This document shows positions 46,527 to 56,785 of a DNA stretch of 64,000 nt, piece by piece. Below the pieces are notes generated by a model. It ran no database searches. It was not told the origin of the DNA and saw only the letters and a list, made by a program, of their open reading frames with translations. The stretch lies in NCBI GenBank assembly GCA_900155495.1, contig FTLJ01000113.1, forward strand, positions 40,570 to 104,569, written 5' to 3'. Within the stretch, counting starts at the first letter, position 1; every line of letters starts with the position of its first letter. Origin of the DNA: Porogramme epimiltina. Its lineage: Eukaryota; Basidiomycota; Agaricomycetes; Polyporales; Polyporaceae. The position numbers and the translations under genes are program-made.

Positions 46527-47320
46527 TTATGCTTTTGATACGATGCCGCCGGAACGAATAAGATCGAGGAAGTCATCCTGAGCCAAAGTCGCTGTGAACG
46601 CAACGGATGAGGAAAGTACCGCTAGAAGCTCATAAAAGCTACTCACTCTCTTTTGCCCTGCCAACGATGTTGTCTTTTTGTTTACCCTTCTTCTTCTTGT
46701 CATGGATTGTAGGAGCCGGGAGGGTGGGTTTCCCGGTACCACGGTGGGTCTTGAGGTCTTCTGCCGCGGCTGCTGAAGCAGCTTGGGACTGCTGTATAGC
46801 ATTGAAAAGCTTGACGACTGAGCGCAACTCAGTATCCATGTGAGATTGGGTAAAGGTAATGGGACAGACCTCCTCGCTGCGCTACCTTCCTCAGCGCCCG
46901 CTCGCTCTCGCCTCCCCAACCGCCAATGACGTCCGTGATCCTTCCCCTGTCCTCCTTTTCCTTGCGTTCTATCTGTAAAACGTGCTTCCCCTTCGCCTCC
47001 AGCTTCTCCTCCTTCCGCTTCTTGGCAATAGACGGTTTGAGCGACAAAGGTGCAGCCGGAGCATTTGTAGTCAGGAGTGACTGAAGTGTGGTACCGAAGT
47101 TGACTGCGTCCGTTGCACGTCGCTTCCGCTTTGATGTTTTCTTGGATTTGGCCAGTTTCGCTTCTGCAATCTCGTCCTCGGTGTCTGGTTCACTGTCTCC
47201 AGACTCGGAGTCCGCGTCCGACGAAAATCCATCTTGCTCGGAACCGGAGAGCATCTCCTCGTCATGTTCAAGATCTAGGGACTCCTCATCTGAGAGTTTT
47301 TGGCGTTTGGCGGGTGGCAT
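46527..47320 (-). CDS. RRP15: RRP15-like ribosome biogenesis protein
   Basis: Nucleolar factor needed for 27S pre-rRNA processing and 60S subunit assembly. Three minus-strand exons (47320-46870, 46817-46647, 46591-46527) give 228 aa. The N terminus MPPAKRQKLSDEESLDLEHD leads to a highly acidic Ser/Asp/Glu stretch and then a basic SKKTSKRKRRATDAVNF. The RRP15 domain is recognised by FGTTLQSLLTTN, SIAKKRKEEKLEAKGKHVLQ, ERALRKVAQRGVVKLFNAIQ and ATLAQDDFLDLIRSGGI. VVKLFNAIQ is created by the first splice. The gene is divergent from the ankyrin-DIL gene. Confidence 0.9.
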
Positions 47321-47755
47321 GGTGAGAGCAAATAGGTGGCGATTTCGGGGAACGGCAGAGGAGATCGTGGAAGTCGAGAAGAAATAGCTTACGCCCTGGT
47401 GGAGGTACGCGACTGAGGAGCACGTGGACGAAATAGCAATATTAGAGAAGCGCCCATATCGCGTCGCCGCCTTGTCCGGGGCCGTCGCGGCGTCGTAAGT
47501 GCCGTGGGTCCAAGCCAGCTGCTCGTTCTCCGCCTCACCGCCGCACACGCCCATCTAGACTCGCAGCTTCCTAGACAGCATTCATCTCGCATACCCTTAT
47601 ACCCTCCCCGACTCTGTGCAGATCGACAGGTCGACCCCAGTGCACGCCGTCCTAGACCGACATCAAACCCGGGTAGCACGAGCCTTCGTCTCGGGACCCA
47701 CTCGAGCTCTACCTGCTACAAACTCACGAAGGACCACGAGCGCGAAGCTTTAAGG
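47321..47755. promoter_or_regulatory. Shared upstream region of RRP15 and the ankyrin-DIL gene
   Basis: 435 bases separate the two divergent start codons. The plus-strand reading frame is open from 47504 into the ankyrin-DIL gene, but this 5' part is Pro/Ser/Arg-rich and I treat it as leader. No TATA box stands out. Confidence 0.4.
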
Positions 47756-50700
47756 ATGGACCCTTCCTCGTTCGGCCCCGCCGACTTTACTGTCGAACCA
47801 GACTTACAGCCTCTCTACCCCACTCCTGCCCAGATCTCGGATCTGTTATCACCCAATGTCGGCCTGGCTCCCCCACAGAAGGCAGAACTGGTTATGCACT
47901 GCCTGGTCCGGGCATGCGTCTTCGCGGACATGCCCCTTCTCTCGTTCCTCCTTACGGACCCGCAAGCGCAACAGTTCGTGGATCTCTCCAAGCAGGACGA
48001 AGACGGTCTCGGACTGATCAGCATAGCTATCCTCGGTTTCGGGTCCGAGAGTGATAGGGATATTGAACGCGAGGAGTGCGTCAGGCTGTTGGTTTCTGAA
48101 GGTTGTGATGTCAACGTCGCGGACCAGTGTAAGTTTGTTCTTGCCTAGCCATAGTACGTCGCACTGAGGCAACGAGCGCTCCAGCCGGCTGGACACCCCT
48201 CCATTACGCATCCTTGCTGTCCCCACCAACGCTGGTATCATACCTGCTCACCCATGGATCGTCCTCCCTTGCCGTCACAAGGCGCCAACTTACACCGTTG
48301 GATATCGTGACCGCGCACTCGACGGTGCCGGGCAGAGAAGACGTTGCGCTTCTACTCGAGGAAGCGATGCGCGAAGCGGGCTGGAAGGGCGGCAGAATGG
48401 AAGAGCGGCGGCGGACGCTGGAAAAGCGCATGCGCCGTTTAGGCAAACGGAGAAACGTCCAGGGTGACATTGAGAAAGTCCTAGGTATTGCTCCCAAATG
48501 GTGGGGTGACGATGATGCGCTCTCCACCCATGATACGGATGGCGAAAGTGACGATGAGGCACCCGGTGACGCCATACTTGTAAGCACCTTCAGTTCTGCC
48601 ATGTACCGTGTGTCTCAGAGCGAGCTGCAGACTCCACCGCCAGATTTCTCTTCCATGCTCGTGTTCTCGCCCATGGCATTACCAGACATTTTCCAATCCC
48701 TCATCACGGACTTCAAGCCATCTCACAGAAATGCTGAGCCTGCGAACGCGCTGTACATGCTCGCGCGCTTCGCTTGTTTAACATGCGATCACAACTGGAT
48801 TGAAGACCTCATAATAGGCGCAACAGATTCCATAGAGGACGTCTTTTTCGTAAGTGGCCGACCATCTTTCACACCTACTCAACGCTCAGTAATTTCTTAA
48901 GAGCCACGCAGAAGATCCAACATATCTGATCTTTTGGTTGTTTAATACAACGATTTGGTTGCATCTCATGCGTTGCGACAATGCGATCAACAGGACTTGC
49001 GAGTCGCTGGGGTCGCTGTCACTCATAGAAGAGATCTTGAATTCAGTCTTCGGTAAGCGTCTCTACCACGGCCTTTTCATCTTACGCTGAGACCAACGTT
49101 AGTGTTTGTGATCCGCTTTGCCGAGCGAAGAATAGACCAATTGCTTGATGCCGCTCTGCTGGACTATTCTCCCCTCTCAAGTGAGTTCGATGCCATCCAG
49201 TTCGAAGGAGAATGGTCGTTCCTGCGGTCGTTCGGAGGCAAGAAGAAGGCAGCTGCAAATGGATCTGGTTCGAACGCTGGTACGCCTCGGGGTATTCCCC
49301 CCCCTCCGATGTCCCCTACACACTCCAGTCGACCACCATCTCCGCCGAACACTGCGCCGCCTGTGTCCCCAGCAAACGCTCGTGGTGGATTTGCATCTAT
49401 CAGGCAGACATTCTCGCGCGCGCGTGGAACATCTTCGGCCACTCCTCTACAGACCCTATTCTCCGACGTATCGCAACCCCCTCCCACTTCGCCCAAAAAT
49501 ATCATATCATTCATGACCGCACTGCAAACGCTCCTGTCTCTTTCTGGTGTTAACCCGGCCATCATCATTCAATTTTGGTCTCAGGTGATGTATTGGACGG
49601 CATGTACGTTGCAGTTGCGCTTTGCTCCCTCACACGGACTCATGATACACCAGGCGAGATCTTCAATCGTGTCCTAACGCGAAAGAAGTATTTGTGCAGG
49701 TGAGCACTGCCTCTCTTCACAGCAACCACTGTGTTCTCATTCTTCGCAGATCACGAGCAGTGCAGATCAGCGCGAATCTAGGCGTCATCGAGGAGTGGAT
49801 TGGGAGCATGGAATTGCCCAAAGCAGTCGGTTCGCACTTCTCGCCTGTCCGCGATCTCTTGAATTGGCTACAGGTGTGTATGTTCACCGGACCGGTGGGT
49901 TCTTACGCTAAAAATGAATACAGTGCTTGTCGTCCATCAACGAATTCCCCAACCTCATTGCAACAATACAAACGATGAAGCATCTCAACCCCCTACAGGT
50001 GGGTGGCGTCGGTTCCATTCAGAGGCATCCTTTCAAGCGGTCTTCTAGATGCGCCGCGCAGTACGCGATTACAAGTATGAGGTCAACGAGGGTCGGATGA
50101 CTGAAGAATGTAACCAATACCTTCAGCAACTGCAGAAGGACTGGGAGAGGCATCGTGTCAAAATGGGTGTTGAGCAACTACGTAAAGAGGTAGTGTTCGC
50201 GTCCCCAAGGCACTGGAGCTGCACTGACGGTTGACAAACAGATTGGCGAACGCGAGCGTGACCGAGAAGGAAGCGTCAGCGCATCTCCGTCTCTTCACGA
50301 GGTCCCTATCAATTCAGAACAATCCTCACTGGCGCCCTCAGCGGAGTTCTCCGCAGCGCAACGTTCCATCGACACCCTCTTCGATCGTTCAACAGAGAAG
50401 CTCGCTTGGGAGCCCGCAAAGGCGCCAGATCCCCTCGGCGAGCTCCTTGACTCCCGGTACATGCTGCCGCTGCTCCTCCCCTCCGATCCGAAGATGCTTG
50501 GGGTTCTCCCGACCAAGCCGACGAGCCTCGATGACGACGATTCGGCCAAGCGATCGAGCGCCCGACTCAGCGTCGACAACTCGAGCCGAAGCACCTCGCG
50601 TGCGAGCTTCGGAAACCGGGGCGCAATGCGATGGCGGTTTAGCAAGCACCTTCGCGAAATCGGGCCGACGACATTGCAGTGGGTCGACGGCAGTGGTGCG

Positions 50701-50955
50701 GTGGCACGCTGGACACGCCCTGTGGAGCCAGACGAAGAAGAGGATGCGGAGAAGCCGCCACCGCCATACCCATCGGAGGAGACTATGGAAGACAAGGAGG
50801 GAGAGGATGGGGAGCTGAAGATCGATACTGGGGTCCACCTTACCGCCCTCACCCGTGCGCCGTCTGGACGGAGTAGGGGCAGAGCGAGTATGGCAGGCGG
50901 GACGCCTATCGAGAGGCGGGATTCATCGGTGATTGAAGTGCGCGAAGTCAATTGA
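47756..50955 (+). CDS. Ankyrin repeat and DIL (dilute) domain protein
   Basis: Fungal protein pairing ankyrin repeats with the DIL domain otherwise found in class V myosin tails, suggesting cargo or vesicle-related binding; no motor domain is present. Plus strand, about nine exons, start MDPSSFGPADFTVEPDLQPL at 47756. Ankyrin-type sequence: ECVRLLVSEGCDVNVADQ, then GWTPLHYASLLSPPTLVSYL and LTPLDIVTAHSTV. A basic helix (RMEERRRTLEKRMRRLGKRR) follows. The DIL domain covers roughly 48,900-50,200: FWLFNTTIWLHLMRCDNAIN, VIRFAERRIDQLLDAALLDY, NPAIIIQFWSQVMYWTA, EIFNRVLTRKKYLCR, ISANLGVIEEWIGSMELPKA and FPNLIATIQTMKHLNPLQ. The C-terminal ~250 residues are Ser/Asp-rich and end SSVIEVREVN. Confidence 0.88.
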
Positions 50956-51583
50956 AAAGGTTGGGTGCTGTTATGGACTGGAATGGATACTCGATATTGC
51001 ATTGCTGTCGCTTCACATGTATATCACTGCTGTTTATTGTCGTGTTTTGTGCGCACACTCTCCAAAGATAACTTGAACTGAGAAGCGAGCCCAGCCGGCC
51101 AGGAGCTCCGGTCACAAGTCACCGGCGCTCTCTTTCCTCAACCTGCATTCACTTGCACTCGTGCCATGGACAGTCAGCGAAGCAAGCTTAAGACCACACT
51201 CATGCCACAGTTGCAGGCTGTCCGAACCAAAACGAGACACAGCATGATCGAGGCCTATTTCCGGTCAGCTGGCCCTACGGCGCGCGCTTGGATGCATCGA
51301 CATCGTCTGTAGCTTGTAAGTAGGCGTCTTGATCTTCAGTCCCAAGCCCTGCGTACTGCGTTGACAATGCACCAATATAGTACTTATAGGTCGTAACCTC
51401 GAGCTTCTAGCGTCCCCTGCTCTATAATCCATCACGGACTGACGGGCCGCTGGAGTGCGGGAGACTGTTACTCATCTCGACTGCGCTGAGTACCCACGCA
51501 AGTCTCAGTCACCCACTCGTCGTCCCTCCACCCCAAGCAACCCCTGGACGACATAACCTACACCTTTCTTTAAGGACTCCAGC
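50956..51583. other. Intergenic region
   Basis: 3' flank of the ankyrin-DIL gene and 5' flank of the next gene. No gene is supported. The final bases before the ATG at 51584 are C/T- and A-rich, as in fungal leaders. Confidence 0.45.
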
Positions 51584-53520
51584 ATGTATCGCTTCATCGC
51601 GAATCCCGTGGTATCGGTGACGAACCCCAACACCCTGATCCTCCTAATCCACGAGGAACAGGAATCATGGGGCCAGCAGGTGTGCTCTTCACTATCTTTG
51701 CATCGATCATAGCCCACGATGCTCACCACGCCTCTTCATAGCTTAGTGAAGAAGGATACAACGTGATCCTCATCACCTATCCTGCCCCAGCCGAAGCCCT
51801 CCAGTCAAGCTTCGCTGACACTAATGCGAAACTCGGAAACGAGTCCGAGTGGGCCCTCTTGACGTATGGACTCGAGAGCGCCGACCTGTCCTTTGCCGAC
51901 TCCCTTCTCGGATCCGGGAAGCTCAAGGCATGCGCCCACTACTGCCCCCAGGTAGAGGCCGGCACAGGACTCGTCCACATCCGCGGCGACGGCTCCGCGG
52001 TTCCGTGAGTCCCTCGATCGCAAGCCCCTCTCCGTTCCTTCTCCTTACTTCTTTCGATCGCGATGCTGACACGCTTTCGTTCTCTGTGTTCCACAGTACG
52101 GTATTTCACCTTTCGGCGAAGCAAGAAGCGTTGCATGCGTCGCTTCAAGACGCCGCAGAGCAGCAGACGGCAGCGCTCCGGAGCTCGTCGATGAGGCCGC
52201 CCATCGCGATCTTCACGTATCCGTTCGTGGACTCAAACCCACCGTTCCCGTTTACGGCAGGCCCACCGATCGACCACGCCAGTGGGAAGATTACGACAAT
52301 CGCACCCTACTTGCGGTCCGCGAACAACCTATCGTACACGCGTACGCTTGAGCTGCTTCGGAGGGAGCTCGGGCCCCATTACCCGTTGGAGAAGCTGTGG
52401 GATATGCACACGTACTATGTAGGCATTCTCGTACGCACGAAGGGCGCGCCCCAGATTATCCTTACCACCCTCCACAGGAATTTGCAGAAAGGGATGCTAT
52501 GAGTGAGCAGTGCCCTAAGACGCGTGAAAATGGCAATGCTGATTATTTCCATCCATTAGAAACTATGTCGACTATGGTAAGAAATGAAGATTCCTCGCAC
52601 CTTGTTTAGTACTTCTGAGCCCCGGCAAAATTCCTCAGGTGTCTACGCCATATGTGAATCACGTCGCCACCATGATCGGAGGAGTGGGATTCAAGGATCT
52701 GGCACGGTTCTACAAGGTGCGCAGATCCATCTCGGTCCTATTCAAATGCACTCATCTGGTTCCTGGCCAGTACCACTTCGTTGGGGAGAATGTGAGCATG
52801 CTTGAAATTTGGTTTCTCGGGCCTGTGCTACAGCACCATTCCTATTAGATCACACCGCCGGACACTGAACTGATCACCATGTCTCGCACTAGTGGGTCAT
52901 TTTCCCCGCTGCAGCTGCATGTAGATCCTCACCGTTTCCAACAGTCGGTGCAGATAGAGTTATCGACGAAATGATCTTCAAATGCACTCACACGACAGTG
53001 CGTTCCATTCTTCTGCCGGTGGGAGCATTTCGGTTAATATTAAGCTTTCCTTTTAGGAAATCGACTACTTCCTGCCGGGGATCAAACCTACGGGAAAGCC
53101 GCTGGAAGTTGCCCTTGTGGGAGTGGTGGCGTTCCGCGGCGACAAGCTGACATTCGAGTAAGTGCTTTCCGTTGTCGGCGGTGATATAAAACGAGATACT
53201 TAGGGCTCATCGTTCCCTTTAGGCACATGTGCGTTCTGTGTTTTCCTAAGCGATAGCTATCACTCAAACAGTGTGCACAGTTACTGGGACCAAGCATCCG
53301 TGCTAGTGCAGGTATGTTCACTTTAAAGTTCATTCTTCCGGACCCACGCAGTACTGACGCCTTGACGACTGTCTCTTCTCCGTAGCTTGGGTTGCTTGAC
53401 GCTGGAAATTTACCGATCGCCGGGGTCGAAGTGGCTCGCAAGGTGGTTGACCCATTCGGACAGCCTAGCAACGCCCTGCTCGCGAGATGGAAGGAGAGCG
53501 AGGGGCTGAGCATCGAGTGA
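51584..53520 (+). CDS. Dienelactone-hydrolase-like domain fused to a SnoaL/NTF2-like domain
   Basis: Resembles carboxymethylenebutenolidase-type alpha/beta hydrolases at the N terminus and SnoaL-like (NTF2-fold) proteins at the C terminus. Many small exons starting MYRFIANPVVSVTNPN at 51584. The N-terminal part shows the first strand and oxyanion region (NTLILLIHEEQESWG, GYNVILITYPAPAEAL), but where the nucleophile elbow should be (WALLTYGLESADLSF) I see no G-x-C/S-x-G. The later segment PIAIFTYPFVDSNPPFPF is family-like. The C-terminal domain reads VSTPYVNHVATMIGG, LARFYKYHFVGEN, PPDTELITMSRT, DRVIDEMIFKCTHTT, FLPGIKPTGKPLEVALVGVV and EHIYWDQASVLVQLGLLDAG. Exons there are as short as 34-60 nt. 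Catalysis by the hydrolase part is doubtful. Confidence 0.85.
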
Positions 53521-54092
53521 GGTCCAGTGGCATGCGTACCGGCCGGGTGTGCCCGTGCATTTCGGGGTTGGATCTGCTGTACATGTAGTAGTTGCACCGG
53601 TTTTGGCTGCGCCGGGCTGCGCACAGTGTGTAGGCACGCGAGGGTGTGCGTTTAAGCGAAGTTACGAGGCGTTGTTATCCCCCGACTCGCGGGCGCAGCA
53701 GAAGTGATGCAGTTTTCCGGGGCGGTTGGTATGAACGCCGCCCGACAAGCAGTCCAACTCAGGAGGGGAGCTTGGGCTGTGGGGAGACGAAACGGCGCTG
53801 TGTGCGGCAGCTATTTATTAGAAGAGAACATGCGAGCGTGAATCACCGCCTGTGATCACGGGCGGGGCGCGCTGGGCAGGCGGGGGAGTGCGGCGGAGCG
53901 TGTAGGGAGAGGCGGTGAGGAGAAGTCAATGAGCGAAGGCCGTGCTGGTGTCACAGTATTGCCAAGTCCTCGGCGCCGCAGGCAGGGTGCTATATATCCC
54001 TTGCCTGCGCCACACCCTGAACACCCTTCCCTTCGTCCGCCAGCTTCTCTTCCCCGCCTGTGCCTAGTTCCCCTTCCTAGTCCACGACCGCC
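53521..54092. other. Intergenic region with TATA element before the rhomboid gene
   Basis: No gene is supported. TATATAT at 53991-53997 lies about 100 bases before the rhomboid ATG and is followed by a C/T-rich leader, a plausible promoter and 5' UTR. Confidence 0.45.
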
Positions 54093-56117
54093 ATGCCTCC
54101 CGCTGCCCACGACCTCCAGCATTCCGAGTCCGACTCCAAGCCTCTTCTCGAACACTCCGAGTCCGATTCTAGGCCTCTGCTCGACCATGCCGAGCACTCA
54201 CAGCAACCGACGACTGCGCCCCACGAATTCCACAGTCCCTCTTACGACCCCGAATACAGAGACAGCTACACGGATGAGAACTTCAATTTCTATCCTAGCG
54301 GTCCCTCCGATCTCCCCGGAAAGCAGGAGATGCCGACAGCTTCCACTACAGCAAAACTCGATGAACCGTTCGCTGTCCCTAAAGCTGAAGAGTACCGTCA
54401 GCCTGAGGAGTACACTCAACCAAAAGACTATTCTCGCCAGACGCGTTACGAGGACATGGGTGAGTAACTTCCACTCCCCCGATCTGAATTCTTTCCTCAG
54501 ACCTGCAGCAGACTATGCCGAGGAACCGTTTGCGCCGGTGTCCAAGGCTGGAGCCATCCCCAACCAGAAGCCGAACATGTTCCAGCGCTATTTCGGTCTT
54601 TACCCGCTCTCCCAAAGGATAGAGGACAAGAAACGCGGTGTGGGCGTGCAGCGGTACCCCATAATATGTATGCGCATACACCTTCTAAACCGTAGACCCA
54701 CCTAACATGCTGTTATGTAGCATGGGCGTTCTGCGCAGTCATGCTTGGCGTCCTCATTTATGAGCTTGTGACCAACAACAAGGCTCAAGGGACACCCTTC
54801 TCCTTCAAGGTGAGAACTCATACGGATCACCTTTATGGCTGCCCTCTAATATCGGTGCAGCCTTCTGTTAATCCTATGCTGGGGCCCTCGTCGTCCGCAC
54901 TCATCAACCTCGGAGCCCGATTCCCACCGTGCATGAAGAACGTCACCGACTTTCCTCCATCTACGATCGTTCCTTGTTAGTGTCCATCAGCTTAAATATG
55001 TGCACACCACCTGATCGCCCTCAATACCATAGGTTTGAACAACACTGCTAACCCGGTCACCGAGCGGTGTTCCCTCGAGGATGTCTGTGGTTTTAACGGT
55101 TTCGGGAGTGATGGAATCCCAGACCAGTGGTTCAGGTATGTGTCGAAATGCGTGGTACGCGTTCCCTCACTTAAGTTCCGCTCAGGTTTATTACGCCCAT
55201 ATTTCTCCACGCCGGCCTGATCCACTATCTCTTGAACATGTTGGCTCAGTTGACGGCGTCGGCACAAGTTGAACGGGAAATGGGCTCACTCCCTTTTCTG
55301 ATCTTGTATCTTGCCGCCGGAATCTTTGGGTGCGTTCCTTCGTTTAACTGGTTCGCGTCTTCGACTAACGTTGGTTTAGAAACGTGCTCGGTGGTAACTT
55401 CGCATTGGTCGCCTCACCATCCGTAGGGGCTAGCGGTGCTATCTTCGGGACTGTCGCGGTGGGTATATTGGATCATTGTAAGGGGTGTCGTTTCTTGACC
55501 TGCTGCTACAGGTTGCTTGGATCGACCTCTTCGCTCACTGGCGGTACCAATACCAGCCTACGAAGAAGTTGGTGTTCATGATCATTGAGCTGATAATTGG
55601 TATCGCCATTGGTTTCATCCCATGTACGTTCAAATGTTTGTTTGCTTCTCAATCTGCCGGCTAATTATGTCTGTCTTAGATGTTGACAACTTCGGTATGT
55701 TGCTGAACAAACATTTGCGTCACTGATATCTGACTCCTCACCGTATAGCCCACCTTGGTGGTCTACTTATGGGGCTTCTTGTGGGCATGGCGCTGTACCC
55801 AATTATCAGCCCCTCGACTCGTCACCGAACGATCGTGATCACTCTGCGAGTACTTTCACTACCGCTGATTGTGGTTCTGTTTGTCGTCTTGATCCGAAAC
55901 TTTTACACTTCGGATCCTAACGCAGGTGTGTATGGGTTTGGATCTTCAATTCACTGCGCCTGACTGTCATTATAGCGTGTTCATGGTGCCGATACCTCTC
56001 CTGCATACCGTCCTCCCTTAACAATCACTGCAAAGGAACTGGTGCGTGACCATCATCGACGTATGTGTTTTGTGTGCTCACATTCATTACAGGGTTCAGC
56101 TCGTCCTCGAGCGTATG
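54093..56117 (+). CDS. Rhomboid family intramembrane serine protease
   Basis: Polytopic membrane protease, likely of the secretory pathway (no mitochondrial presequence; long acidic cytosolic N terminus). Plus strand, about ten exons. The first ~150 residues are hydrophilic and contain a tandem duplication (QHSESDSKPLLEHSESDSRPLL). A first membrane helix follows (WAFCAVMLGVLIYELV). The luminal loop has paired cysteines (RFPPCMKN, ERCSLEDVCGFNGFG). The core includes DQWFRFITPIFLHAGLIHYL, LNMLAQLTASAQVEREMGS, the catalytic serine in VGASGAIFG and the catalytic histidine in DNFAHLGGLLMGLLVGM. A last helix (LRVLSLPLIVVLFVVLIRNF) precedes a Cys-rich tail (ACSWCRYLSCIPSS). The final tiny exon gives GFSSSSSV and stop at 56117. 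An in-frame read-through at GTVAV is avoided by a small intron. Confidence 0.9.
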
Positions 56118-56785
56118 AGCTTATCCTTTGCTTTATATTACTCTCCTGTCCTATCGACGTCCCCTGCTTGTGGACATACGGACCACCTTCTCGCTCTCGT
56201 CGTACATTGCACTCGTATTCGCTACGCTCTTTCTCTTCAGACGGCTTGAATACCCTCAGATCCTCCTCGCTAGTCACACGAAGCTCCATGGACTTCCTAC
56301 CACACGTAAAATATTTGCTACACAGATAGCGTACCTGCATATCAATGCGCTAGATTGTATAATATCGAGATACAGCCGTATTCATTTCGCTGTGCGGTGC
56401 CCAATGAGCAAGCCGGCGCCAGTTTTATGATGTAGTTCGTCAACGGGGCCTGGGACCTGCTTCCACTCCCCCACTTCAATACTTGTGACGTCGTACTTCC
56501 TCCGACGAGACCCCTCTTTCACTTGCCTGTTGGCACACTCGCTGCACACCTGCCACTCATTTGCTTGCCGAAGACAAGAAGCGCTCCCGTTGTGGAGGCG
56601 CGTGCGCGTAAGCTACATCCGCCACCGCCCGCAGCCCACACTGGGCAGCCCAGTGCTTGGGTCTACGCACTCTCACTGGTAGCCAACGTATCTTCGGTCC
56701 CATACTGCGAAGAAAGCCTTCAACGAAGCACTGGTGACGCACTTGGACTCTTGGATTGGCCCTCTCCCCTTCCCCCCACGACGTC
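56118..56785. other. Intergenic region
   Basis: 3' flank of the rhomboid gene and 5' flank of the CAS1 gene. It has lower GC than the genes around it. ORFs on both strands lack domain support. Nothing else is seen. Confidence 0.45.
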
